DNA of 54,003 bases, taken from contig CALWPQ010000015.1 in assembly GCA_944383465.1 (NCBI GenBank), forward strand, positions 1 through 54,003, given 5' to 3'. The notes below the pieces were generated by a model, which was given only the letters and a program-made list of their open reading frames with translations, had not been told where the DNA came from and made no database searches. Positions 1-7,853 of the stretch are shown piece after piece. The stretch's first letter is position 1, and every line of letters begins with the position of its first letter. This DNA comes from an uncultured Clostridia bacterium (GTDB lineage: Bacteria; Bacillota; Clostridia; Peptostreptococcales; Anaerovoracaceae). Both the position numbers and the translations under genes were made by a program.

Positions 1-56
1 TTTGGACGAATAGGGTTTTATTAAGGCAGGGACAGACTCAGAATGTTATTGCAGCC

Positions 57-1442
57 TTATTTGAACAGGCGGTGCAGAAGGCCGGCTTTACCAGCTGTGT
101 AAGGGTGATAGCGCAGCGGTATTTCCACCTTAGATGCGCCGCGCATTATACTGCGGTAGTGCGTAAATGTTTCGTAGCTTTTTTTGCCGTGATACTGTCC
201 CATACCGGAACTGCCGACACCGCCGAAGCCGGTATGCGGGCTTGCTATGTGAAGTATGGTATCGTTAATACAGCCGCCGCCGAAAGAAAGGCTGTCAAGA
301 ATCTGTTTTTCAGCTTCCCGGCTTTTTGTGAACAGGTACAGCGCCAGAGGCCGCGGCCGCTCGCGTACGAAACTTACAGCCTCTGAAAGATCGGAGAATG
401 TAATGATAGGAAGTATAGGGCCAAAAATTTCTTCCTGCATTATCGGCGCCGCGGGAGATACGTTTTCTATGACTGTCGGCGCAATAAAGCGAGTTTCGGG
501 GCAGCGCCCGCCGCCGAGCACAATGCGCGCAGAGCTTTGTGAGCTGCAGCTTCCATCTATTAGAGCACAAAGACGCGTATAGTGTTTTTCGTTGACGATT
601 ACGGGCATATTATCCATATTGCCGTTGGGAAAGAAGCTGTCGAGTACTTTTGTAAATTCAAAAATAAAGGTATCTTTTACATTTTCGTGTACAAGCGCGT
701 AGTCAGGCGCAATACAGGTTTGACCCGCATTTAGTATTTTGCCGAATGCCGTGCGCTTTGCGGCAAGTCTAATGTCTGCGCTATTGTCGATGATGACAGG
801 GCTTTTGCCGCCAAGCTCGAGCGTTACTGGCGTAAGATTATCGGCTGCGGCGCGCATTACCGTTTTCCCGACAGATGGGCTTCCTGTAAAAAATATATAA
901 TCGAATTTTTCGGAAAAGAGCGCGTTGTTTTCCGCGCGGCCGCCTTCTATTACCGCAGCCTGTTCGTATGAAAATGCGCTTTCGATGATCTTGCGCACTG
1001 CCGCGCTCCCGCATGGCGCGTACGCCGAAGGCTTGACGACAGCGCAGTTGCCTGCCGCAAGCGCACCGATAAGCGGCTGCATACACAAAAGAAACGGATA
1101 GTTCCACGGGGCCATTATCAGAACTACACCGTAAGGCTCTCCGGATACAAAGCTGCGCGCAGGAAACTGAGCGAGCGATGTATGCGCCCGGCGTTTGCGC
1201 ATAAACGACCGCAGATGCCTGATCTGGTAGTCGATTTCATCGAGAACGAGCGCGATTTCACACATATATGTTTCATAAGCCGATTTTCTAAAGTCGGAGA
1301 AAAGAGCTTCGCAGATTGTGTTTTCGTGGGCGGTCACAGATGCTCTGAGGCGTTTGAGTGAATTAATCCGGGCTTCATACGAACGGGTTTTTCCGGAATA
1401 AAAATATTCGCGCTGCTTTTTTACGATATCACTTATTTCCAT
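57..1442 (-). CDS. NAD(P)-dependent aldehyde dehydrogenase (fatty-aldehyde/class 3-like)
   Basis: 461 residues, a normal length for class 3-like aldehyde dehydrogenases, which oxidise (often long-chain) aldehydes to acids. Visible motifs: APWNYPF in the cofactor fold, FTGSPSVGK (nucleotide-binding loop), LELGGKSP holding the general base Glu, and NAGQTCIAPDY with the catalytic Cys; the C-terminal part ends in a basic, hydrophobic stretch like those of membrane-associated members. The ATG is preceded by AAGGAG at a good distance. It lies alone on the minus strand, with the AT-rich islet upstream. The substrate cannot be read from the sequence; the family call is secure. Confidence 0.9.
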   Translation of the reverse strand: MEISDIVKKQREYFYSGKTRSYEARINSLKRLRASVTAHENTICEALFSDFRKSAYETYMCEIALVLDEIDYQIRHLRSFMRKRRAHTSLAQFPARSFVSGEPYGVVLIMAPWNYPFLLCMQPLIGALAAGNCAVVKPSAYAPCGSAAVRKIIESAFSYEQAAVIEGGRAENNALFSEKFDYIFFTGSPSVGKTVMRAAADNLTPVTLELGGKSPVIIDNSADIRLAAKRTAFGKILNAGQTCIAPDYALVHENVKDTFIFEFTKVLDSFFPNGNMDNMPVIVNEKHYTRLCALIDGSCSSQSSARIVLGGGRCPETRFIAPTVIENVSPAAPIMQEEIFGPILPIITFSDLSEAVSFVRERPRPLALYLFTKSREAEKQILDSLSFGGGCINDTILHIASPHTGFGGVGSSGMGQYHGKKSYETFTHYRSIMRGASKVEIPLRYHPYTAGKAGLLHRLFK

Positions 1443-1548
1443 TTTAAAAACTCCTTGTTAGCATTCCATCCTGATTGATAAACGGATTTTCAATATTTAG
1501 GATTATTATATCACGCAAAGAATGTTACTATCAATAAACAGATTATTT

Positions 1549-2016
1549 TTATACTAAAGGTTCATGCAGGGCAACCGGTTTGCCATCGACATATAGTTCA
1601 TGCGTATAGAGAATAAATTCAATTTTGTATTCATAATAGGTTTCTAAGTCTGAGGGTGCGCTGATATATGCTTCATCGCAGGTCATAAACATAAACGATA
1701 ATAAATTTTTACCGTCTCTAAATATAGGTATATAACCAATATAAAGTATCACTTTGTAGTAGTCTTTTTCCTTAATAATATCAATATCTGCTTCGAGAAC
1801 ATCAGCAAGCTTTTTTGCTAATTCTATATAACTGTTGAAAACAATTGAAGAACGATTTATTTTAATATATGAGCTTTTTTCGTTGAATAGTTTTTCGAGT
1901 TCGGCTATTTTTCGGTATGCGGCTTCAAATTCCTCGGAGGTAAATTCTTTTTTATCCGAATTCAGCAGCCAGTCTTTTTCAAATCTTTTTTTGTATATTA
2001 TCTTTTTGGAACTCAT
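1549..2016 (-). CDS. Hypothetical protein, 155 aa, in AT-rich islet
   Basis: I do not recognise this protein. It is 155 residues, rich in Lys, Glu, Ile and Tyr, with no signal peptide or membrane segment. The N-terminal third is charged and probably helical (about residues 20-50); the C-terminal half has alternating hydrophobic residues suggesting beta strands (YYKVILYIGYIPIF, YKIEFILYTHELYVDG). The start is supported by AGAGGA seven bases upstream. It is divergent from two small HTH genes, and the first palindromic element (2060-2077) lies between them, so control by those HTH proteins is a reasonable inference. The coding sequence is visibly richer in A and T than the flanking genes, which suggests acquisition by transfer. 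Confidence 0.7.
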   Translation of the reverse strand: MSSKKIIYKKRFEKDWLLNSDKKEFTSEEFEAAYRKIAELEKLFNEKSSYIKINRSSIVFNSYIELAKKLADVLEADIDIIKEKDYYKVILYIGYIPIFRDGKNLLSFMFMTCDEAYISAPSDLETYYEYKIEFILYTHELYVDGKPVALHEPLV

Positions 2017-2059
2017 TTTATTTTCCTCTTATAAATTTTAGTAAAATGAGCAACATATG

Positions 2060-2077
2060 TTGTTCGTATAAGCACAA
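2060..2077. promoter_or_regulatory. Palindromic operator-like element, copy 1
   Basis: TTGTTCGTATAAGCACAA is an imperfect dyad (TTGT...ACAA ends, 14 of 18 positions symmetrical). It lies in the divergent gap between the unknown minus-strand gene and the first HTH gene, 59 bases before the HTH ATG. A near-identical element precedes the second HTH gene at nearly the same distance. Operator function for the adjacent HTH proteins is inferred from position, symmetry and duplication. Confidence 0.55.
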
Positions 2078-2136
2078 TGTCGCTTTTCTCATTTTAATGC
2101 AATAATTTAGAGAAAGCAACAAAAATAGGTGAAAAA

Positions 2137-2343
2137 ATGATAATATATGATAGATTATGGGAAACAATGAAACGAAAAGGGATTTCACAATATACTCTTA
2201 TTCATAAGTATAATATAAATGAAGCTCAATTAGATCGTTTTAGAAAAAATGATATTGTAAAAACTATAACGCTCGATCGTTTATGTAAAATACTTGACTG
2301 CAATATTGAAGATATATGTGAATATATAGAAGATGAAGAATAG
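2137..2343 (+). CDS. Small Cro/C1-type HTH transcriptional regulator, copy 1
   Basis: 68-residue protein made almost entirely of one helix-turn-helix domain of the short Cro/C1 class (HTH_26-like). The pattern LWETMKRKGISQYTLI then INEAQLDRFRKN then LDRLCKILDCNIEDICEYI is the usual five-helix layout ending in the conserved DICEY-type motif. An AGGTG ribosome site precedes the ATG. It is about 70 percent identical to the next gene, and both copies carry the same upstream palindrome, so the whole unit has duplicated. It is likely autoregulatory or cross-regulatory, and the divergent gene at 1549-2016 is the obvious candidate target. Such small HTH proteins also occur in mobile elements, but no other mobile gene is visible here. 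Confidence 0.85.
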   Translation: MIIYDRLWETMKRKGISQYTLIHKYNINEAQLDRFRKNDIVKTITLDRLCKILDCNIEDICEYIEDEE

Positions 2344-2347
2344 AACC

Positions 2348-2385
2348 AACCTTTTTTCTGCGGGAAATTAAGGTTTTTATTTTTC
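2348..2385 (+). terminator. Weak terminator after HTH copy 1
   Basis: A six-base stem (AACCTT/AAGGTT) with a long loop is followed by a T-rich run just after the first HTH stop codon. The stem is short, so efficiency is doubtful. Confidence 0.35.
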
Positions 2386-2392
2386 AATTATA

Positions 2393-2410
2393 TTGTTCTT
2401 ATAAGCACAA
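2393..2410. promoter_or_regulatory. Palindromic operator-like element, copy 2
   Basis: TTGTTCTTATAAGCACAA is symmetrical at 16 of 18 positions and matches copy 1 at 17 of 18. It lies 58 bases before the ATG of the second HTH gene, against 59 for copy 1. This is the better palindrome and probably the closer one to the ancestral binding site. Binding by either HTH paralogue is inferred. Confidence 0.6.
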
Positions 2411-2468
2411 TATTGCAATTTTCGATATCGTGGAATAATAGTCATATAAAGTTTTGGAAGGAATCATT

Positions 2469-2684
2469 ATGATTGTATATGACCGTTTGTGGAAAACGAT
2501 GAAAGAAAAAGGAGTTTCGCAATATTCCCTGATAAAAAATTATCACATAAATGAAGCGCAGCTGTACCGCTTAAGAAAAAATATGGTGGTTAAAACGATT
2601 ACACTTGATAGGCTGTGCGAAATTTTAGAATGCGAAATTGAGGATATTTGCCAATATGTAAAAGATAGTGAAGCTAATAAATAA
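2469..2684 (+). CDS. Small Cro/C1-type HTH transcriptional regulator, copy 2
   Basis: 71-residue paralogue of the gene at 2137, with the same single HTH domain and the same sequence around the recognition region (NEAQLYRLRKN against NEAQLDRFRKN; VKTITLDRLC identical). An in-frame TTG lies five codons upstream, but the ATG at 2469 is preferred: it follows GGAAGG at 7 bases and gives the same N-terminus (MIVYDRLW) as the first copy. The differences (Asp to Tyr after AQL, DIV to MVV) are in and near the likely recognition helix, so the two proteins may differ in DNA preference. Followed directly by a perfect-stem terminator. Confidence 0.85.
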   Translation: MIVYDRLWKTMKEKGVSQYSLIKNYHINEAQLYRLRKNMVVKTITLDRLCEILECEIEDICQYVKDSEANK

Positions 2685-2716
2685 TCCGTTTAATAGTTAT
2701 TGACGGATTATTTTTT
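2680..2716 (+). terminator. Rho-independent terminator after HTH copy 2
   Basis: AATAATCCGT pairs perfectly with ACGGATTATT and is followed by six T. The stem overlaps the HTH stop codon and closes the islet's transcription unit. Confidence 0.8.
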
Positions 2717-2772
2717 ATATTATTGCTCAAAACTAAAAATATGTTATTGTTTTGAAGACTTTTTAATAACTG

Positions 2773-2801
2773 TTGCAATATGAAAAATGATTTGGTAAAA
2801 T
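2773..2801 (+). promoter_or_regulatory. Sigma-A-type promoter for hydrolase gene
   Basis: TTGCAA, 17-base spacer, TAAAAT, about 35 bases before the hydrolase start. Both boxes have the TTG and TA..AT cores. Confidence 0.5.
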
Positions 2802-2836
2802 AAGGATAACATTAAAAGAGGTTTTTGGAGGCAAAT

Positions 2837-3838
2837 ATGAGTAAAGATGTTGAAAAAAACAGCAATACTAAAATAATTATCGCGTCAGGAGTTCTGTTTG
2901 GAGCGGGAGCGCTTGCAGCTGCGACGGTAATCGGTCTTAAAAGTGTTGCCAGCCATATGTTTAAAATAGCTGTTGTCAATGACCGTGAAAGCAGTAAAAA
3001 GAAGAATGAGGAGCATATAGACGTAAATGAAGCTCTTGAAGGCTACAAAGACGAGATAGAGGCGAGCAGAGAATGGAAAAGGAGCCAGCCTTTTGAGACT
3101 GTATACATCAGAAGCTTCGATAAGCTGAGACTGGCGGCGGAGTTTTTGCCAGCGCAGGGCGCTAAAGGCACGATTATAATGGTGCACGGCTACAGAAGCA
3201 GCGCAGAGCGCGATTTTGCATGCATTATGCGCGATTATTACGAGAGAGGATATAATTTACTGCTCGTGCATCAGCGCGCGCATGGCTTATCGGAGGGCAA
3301 ATATATAACGTATGGCGTTAAGGAAAGCCGCGATGTTACGGATTGGGCAAGATGGGTAGAAGGTCACCTCGGCGAGAATATGGACATATTTCTTGACGGT
3401 GTTTCGATGGGGGCAACGACGGTGCTTATGGCAAGCGGTCTCCATTTGCCGTCAAATGTGTGCGGTATCATAGCGGACTGCGGATTTACGTCGGCGCGCG
3501 AAATATTTAAGCATGTAATGAAAACGAAGTACCACGCGCCGGGATTTCCTGTCATAGGCATTGCTGACAGAATATCAAGAAAAAAAGCAGGCTTTAGCTT
3601 TAAGGAGTGCGATACGAGAAAAGCGCTTGCGCGCAGCCGTGTACCGGTGCTCTTTGTGCACGGTACGAGCGACGAATTTGTACCTGTTAATATGACCATC
3701 GAAAATTACGAGGCCTGCAATGCCGCAAAGGAAATTTTGCTTATTGAAGAGGCAGGGCATGCGCTGTCGTATTTCGTAGATAAAGAAGAATATTTACGCG
3801 CGCTTGATGAATTCTTCAAAAAATACGGGAAATGCTGA
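2837..3838 (+). CDS. Membrane-anchored alpha/beta hydrolase (YqkD-like)
   Basis: 333-residue serine hydrolase. An N-terminal hydrophobic segment (about residues 15-38) anchors it in the membrane or acts as an uncleaved signal. The catalytic core shows the oxyanion motif HGYRSSAERD, the nucleophile elbow DGVSMGA (G-x-S-x-G), an acid in HGTSDEFVP and the catalytic His in EAGHALSY, so the triad is complete. It resembles Bacillus YqkD and related cell-surface esterases; the substrate is unknown. The ATG at 2837 follows TTTTGGAGG, while a TTG four codons upstream overlaps that ribosome site and is rejected. Single-gene unit with its own promoter. Confidence 0.85.
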   Translation: MSKDVEKNSNTKIIIASGVLFGAGALAAATVIGLKSVASHMFKIAVVNDRESSKKKNEEHIDVNEALEGYKDEIEASREWKRSQPFETVYIRSFDKLRLAAEFLPAQGAKGTIIMVHGYRSSAERDFACIMRDYYERGYNLLLVHQRAHGLSEGKYITYGVKESRDVTDWARWVEGHLGENMDIFLDGVSMGATTVLMASGLHLPSNVCGIIADCGFTSAREIFKHVMKTKYHAPGFPVIGIADRISRKKAGFSFKECDTRKALARSRVPVLFVHGTSDEFVPVNMTIENYEACNAAKEILLIEEAGHALSYFVDKEEYLRALDEFFKKYGKC

Positions 3839-3873
3839 CGCAAAGCTTTTTACGGCGGCGCAGTTGACTGTAC

Positions 3874-3902
3874 TTGACAGGAATGGCCGTAAATGATATA
3901 AT
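3874..3902 (+). promoter_or_regulatory. Consensus sigma-A promoter of ABC importer operon
   Basis: TTGACA, a 17-base spacer and TATAAT: a perfect consensus match. It predicts transcription from about 3909 and drives the transporter operon. The predicted leader to the preferred start at 4093 is about 185 bases and holds small hairpins (CGCAG/CTGCG and ATTTTTCG/CGAAAAAT). Confidence 0.85.
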
Positions 3903-4092
3903 ATATAGAGAATTTAGAGCAAGAAGCTTTAGAAGTTAAACCATGAAGGTTTGTACCCGCAGTTATGCTGCGAGTCGGATTTTTCGTGGTTTTATTATTT
4001 TGCGAAAAATAAGAGAAAGCTGCGGAAGTAAACTAAGCGCTGAACTAAGCAAGCAGCAAAACACAAATGTAGATGGAGCAGAAAAAGAGAGA

Positions 4093-5151
4093 ATGAAAAG
4101 CGGAAAAACGGCGGGGAAGATGAAAAGAAAAGCGAATAGAGGCACAGGATTTAAATACGCGGTCAGTAAAATAGTGCAGTTTGCAGCAACGCTTTTTGTG
4201 CTGTCGCTTGTTGTCTTTGTTATCTCTCGTATTGCGCCGGGCGATCCGCTGAGGGCGTTTTACGGGGAAGCGGTTGAACGCATGAGCGCGGAGCAGCTTG
4301 CGGATGCCCGCACGCGTCTCGGACTCGATGAAAGCATCTTTACGCAGTATATAAATTGGCTGTCGTCAGCATTTCACGGCGATTTCGGTATTTCTTTTAA
4401 ATATAAGCAGAGCGTTACCGAGGTGGTGAGCGGCGTGTATATGAATACGCTGATTTTGACGCTGATTTCCTTTATTATAATATTTACCGCGGGAATTTTT
4501 ATTGCTGTATTCTGTGTGCTGCGTGAAGGAAGCTTAGCGGACAGACTTATTTGCAGAATAGGAGTGGCTCTTGGCAGTATGCCGGAATTTTTTGTGGCAC
4601 TTATACTTGTGCTTATTTTTGCTGTAAATCTTGGAATTTTTCCGTCAAGCGGAGCGTATGCGATAGGGCAGAGTGAAAATATTGCTGACAGGCTGTACCA
4701 CCTCGTGTTGCCAGTGATGTCAATTGTGATTTCGCACATATGGTACTGCACATATCTTATCAGAAACAAGCTGTCAGAAGAACTGAGGCAGGAGTATGTG
4801 CTGCTGTGCCGGGTAAAAGGGCTTACACAGCGCAGAATAATATATAAGCACTGCCTTAAAAACGCGATGCCGGCAATTGTGAGCATAATGGCTATATTTC
4901 TGCCGCATCTTCTCGGAGGCACGTATGTGGTGGAAACGGTATTTTCGTACCCGGGGCTCGGCAGTCTTGGCTTTGAGAGCGCGCAGTATCACGATTACAA
5001 TATGCTGATGGTGATATCGCTTATCACAGGCTTCTTTGTGGTGGCAGCGAATATGGCGGCGCGCATCATAAACGAAAGGATAGATCCGAGGACGGAGTAC
5101 GGCGAGACTGTGTATGGGGCTGAAAATACGGGAGGTACATATGAAAAATAG
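4093..5151 (+). CDS. Peptide/nickel-type ABC transporter permease (DppB/NikB family)
   Basis: Inner-membrane permease, the first of two in this importer. It has the family's N-terminal segment ending in SRIAPGDP, a first-periplasmic region with LGLDESIFTQYINWLSSAFHGDFG, and the EAA loop EYVLLCRVKGLTQRRIIYKHCLKNA that contacts the ATPase. About six membrane segments. The start is uncertain: the frame is open from an ATG at 3943, which would add 50 atypical residues and has a poor ribosome site; ATG 4093 follows AAAGAGAGA; ATG 4120 is also possible. I chose 4093, giving 352 residues against about 310-340 for the family. Overlaps the next gene by 11 bases. Confidence 0.85.
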   Translation: MKSGKTAGKMKRKANRGTGFKYAVSKIVQFAATLFVLSLVVFVISRIAPGDPLRAFYGEAVERMSAEQLADARTRLGLDESIFTQYINWLSSAFHGDFGISFKYKQSVTEVVSGVYMNTLILTLISFIIIFTAGIFIAVFCVLREGSLADRLICRIGVALGSMPEFFVALILVLIFAVNLGIFPSSGAYAIGQSENIADRLYHLVLPVMSIVISHIWYCTYLIRNKLSEELRQEYVLLCRVKGLTQRRIIYKHCLKNAMPAIVSIMAIFLPHLLGGTYVVETVFSYPGLGSLGFESAQYHDYNMLMVISLITGFFVVAANMAARIINERIDPRTEYGETVYGAENTGGTYEK

Positions 5152-5995
5152 AGAAAGCTGGCGCAGTAAATATGAGCGCCGCGATAATTTTAAACGCCCG
5201 TATTTTTCAATAGCGTTTCTCGCAGTTTTGACGACAGGCTGCCTGTTTGCGGAATTCATAATGCCGCAGGATCCTGTGTATATGAATCTTGCGGAAATAA
5301 ATGCGGCTCCGTCGGGCGCACACCTTTTCGGCACCGACACGCTGGGGCGCGATATTTTTTCGATGATTTGGTACGGGGGCAGGATTTCGCTCTCAGTGGC
5401 GCTCATTGCCACGCTTATTTCTACGTTAATAGCTGCGCTGTACGGTACCGCATCCGGACTTGCGGGAAGAAGAGTTGACGAGTTTATGATGAGAGGTACG
5501 GAGCTCCTTATGAGTATACCTAACATACTTCTTATAATATTTGTACAGGCGATGATCGGTGAACCTACTGTCATTTCAATCGCGGTAGTAATAGGAATAA
5601 CGGGCTGGATGCCTGTTGCAAAAATGGTGAGAAGTGAGGTAAAACAGATAAGAAACTCCGACTATATTCTCGCGGCGAGAACTATGGGCGGGAGGTTTTT
5701 ATATCTGCTTACGCGCCATCTTTCACCGAATTTTATGCCGGCAATAATGTTTATGATTGTGACAAGCGTGGGCAGCGCTATTGCGGCGGAGGCTACGCTT
5801 AGTTTTCTCGGAATAGGACTGCCGACAAATGTTATCTCGTGGGGCTCGCTGATGTCGCTTTCGCAGCAGGCGATACTTTCGGGATCGTGGCATCTTCTCA
5901 TTATTCCGGGTGCGGTGCTCGTGCTGACGATTATAAGCATAACGGATATCGGTGAATATCTGCGCGCAGCCGGCAGAAGAGAGAGACTGCTTTGA
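5141..5995 (+). CDS. Peptide/nickel-type ABC transporter permease (DppC/NikC family)
   Basis: 284-residue second permease. Typical features are a single N-terminal membrane segment, the conserved HLFGTDTLGRDIFSMIWYGGRISL block, the EAA loop (SDYILAARTMGGRFLYLLTRHLSPN) and the closing LSFLGIGLP and WGSLMS motifs. ATG 5141 follows GGAGG at five bases and overlaps the end of the upstream permease, a coupling arrangement usual in these operons; an in-frame ATG at 5114 has no ribosome site. Pairs with the upstream permease to form the channel. Confidence 0.9.
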   Translation: MKNRESWRSKYERRDNFKRPYFSIAFLAVLTTGCLFAEFIMPQDPVYMNLAEINAAPSGAHLFGTDTLGRDIFSMIWYGGRISLSVALIATLISTLIAALYGTASGLAGRRVDEFMMRGTELLMSIPNILLIIFVQAMIGEPTVISIAVVIGITGWMPVAKMVRSEVKQIRNSDYILAARTMGGRFLYLLTRHLSPNFMPAIMFMIVTSVGSAIAAEATLSFLGIGLPTNVISWGSLMSLSQQAILSGSWHLLIIPGAVLVLTIISITDIGEYLRAAGRRERLL

Positions 5996-6137
5996 TACAG
6001 AAAGGGGCAGGTGTTTGTTTTGGTACAGCGAAGCATATGACAAGAATATGTTTAACAGCGGCAGGAAGCTGCTTCTGAAATAGAAAAAGTAGGAAAATCA
6101 AATATTAAACTAAGCGGAGAAAAGTGAGGAATTTTAA

Positions 6138-7769
6138 ATGAAAACAAAGGCGAATATGCAAATGACAGAAAGCGTTAAGTCTGTGCAGAAGGCGGAAAGC
6201 AGGGCGCAGAATAAAAACGGCCATAGAGCGTTTGTACGGGCAGCAGCATTGCTGATGGTGCTTGTGATGCTGACGGGGTTTTCTGCCTGCGGCGAAGACA
6301 GCAGCAGCGCGGACGGCAAAACTCTCATATATGGCAGCGGAGACTATACGGCGATAAATCCGGCGCTTTATGAGCACGGGGAAATTAACCTGCTTTTATT
6401 TATCGGGCTTACGGCGCACGACGCGGATAATAACATTGTGCCTGCGGCATCTGAGAGCTGGACATATGACGAAGATTCGTGTACGTATACATTTACGCTG
6501 AGAGACAATCTGACATTCCATGACGGAGAGCCTCTTACTGCAGACGATGTTAAATTTACCATTGAAGCGATAATGAATCCTGATAACGGTTCGGAAAACG
6601 CTTCCAATTTTGAAGATGTCGAGTCAGTTACGGTAATTGATGATACGCATGTAGCTATAAAGCTGACAGCTCCGAATGTGGCGATGCTCGATTATCTGAC
6701 TATGGGCATCCTTCCTGAACACCTGCTCGCCGGCAAGGATATGACGACTGACGATTTTAACAGGAATCCAGTTGGTGCAGGACCTTACAAGCTTGCGGAG
6801 TGGGATTTCGGACAGAGCATAATGCTGGAGAAATTTGATGATTTTTATCTCGGCACGCCGAAAATAGACAAAATTATATTTAAAATAGTGCCGGACAACG
6901 ATGTACGCGCAATGCAGCTTAAGAGTGGCGAGCTTGATTTTGCTCAGATAACGCCTAAAGCGGCAGTAGAGTTTGAAGATCTCGATGGATTTGCGCTGTA
7001 TAAGATGGATACAGCTGATTACCGCGGAATTATGTATAATTTTAACAGTGAATTTTTTAAAAAGCACAGAGAGCTTCCAAACATCCTGAGCTATGCCATA
7101 GACAGGCAGGCGATAGTGGACAGCGTGCTTCTCGGCTGCGGCACTCCTGCTTATTCGCCGCTTCAGAAAGGTCCGTACAACAATCCGGATATCGAGAAAT
7201 TTGAATATAACCCAGAAAAGGCGAAGGAGCTGCTCGAGGCTGCGGGCTGGAGTATGGAAGCTGACGGATATTATTATAAGGACGGTGAGCAGCTCGCGTT
7301 TGTCATCAATAACGGACAGGGAGACCAGGTGAGAATAGATATGTCAAACATCTGCGCTCAGAATCTCAGGGAAATAGGCGTCAATGCGACGGTAAAGGTA
7401 AATGCCGAGACAGACTGGGCTAATCAGGATGCTTACCTCATTGGCTGGGGCAGTCCTTTTGATCCTGACGATCATACTTACAAGGTGTTTGGAACGGATA
7501 AGGGTGCAAATTACAGCAGCTATTCCAATGCGAGAATAGATGAAATTCTCAGCGAGGCAAGGGAAAAAGCGACATTTGAAGAGAGACTGCCGCTTTATCA
7601 GGAATTCCAGGAAGAAATGACAAAGGATATGCCGTACACATTTATAGCTTATATAGACGCAATTTATGTAGGAAAAGACAATATAACAGGGATTACGGAA
7701 GATACAGTGCTTGGACACCATGGAGTAGGCATATTTCATAACATTTATGAATGGGATCTTGCAGAATAG
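6138..7769 (+). CDS. ABC transporter substrate-binding lipoprotein (SBP family 5)
   Basis: 543-residue extracellular binding protein. A basic N-region of about 34 residues is followed by a hydrophobic stretch and the lipobox FSAC (Cys near residue 51), so it is lipid-anchored. The mature part has the family signature region RDNLTFHDGEPLTADDVKFTIEA and the GAGPYKLAEWDFGQ and NILSYAIDRQAIVD blocks. The ligand could be oligopeptide, nickel chelate or another solute. The N-region is unusually long; ATGs at residues 7 and 9 are alternative starts. Lies between the permeases and the ATPase. Confidence 0.9.
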   Translation: MKTKANMQMTESVKSVQKAESRAQNKNGHRAFVRAAALLMVLVMLTGFSACGEDSSSADGKTLIYGSGDYTAINPALYEHGEINLLLFIGLTAHDADNNIVPAASESWTYDEDSCTYTFTLRDNLTFHDGEPLTADDVKFTIEAIMNPDNGSENASNFEDVESVTVIDDTHVAIKLTAPNVAMLDYLTMGILPEHLLAGKDMTTDDFNRNPVGAGPYKLAEWDFGQSIMLEKFDDFYLGTPKIDKIIFKIVPDNDVRAMQLKSGELDFAQITPKAAVEFEDLDGFALYKMDTADYRGIMYNFNSEFFKKHRELPNILSYAIDRQAIVDSVLLGCGTPAYSPLQKGPYNNPDIEKFEYNPEKAKELLEAAGWSMEADGYYYKDGEQLAFVINNGQGDQVRIDMSNICAQNLREIGVNATVKVNAETDWANQDAYLIGWGSPFDPDDHTYKVFGTDKGANYSSYSNARIDEILSEAREKATFEERLPLYQEFQEEMTKDMPYTFIAYIDAIYVGKDNITGITEDTVLGHHGVGIFHNIYEWDLAE

Positions 7770-7853
7770 TCTTAAGGTTTGGCTCGCCGGCGCGCCGCTT
7801 TTGCGCGGCAGAAATTTAGAAATGGTGCGATATTTACGGAGCAGGGACGACAG

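Noticed and set aside
7785..7830. GC-rich palindrome GGCGCGCC in the gap before the fused ATPase
   Set aside because: A single eight-base palindrome without a T tract or repeat elsewhere; likely chance in a short GC-rich gap.
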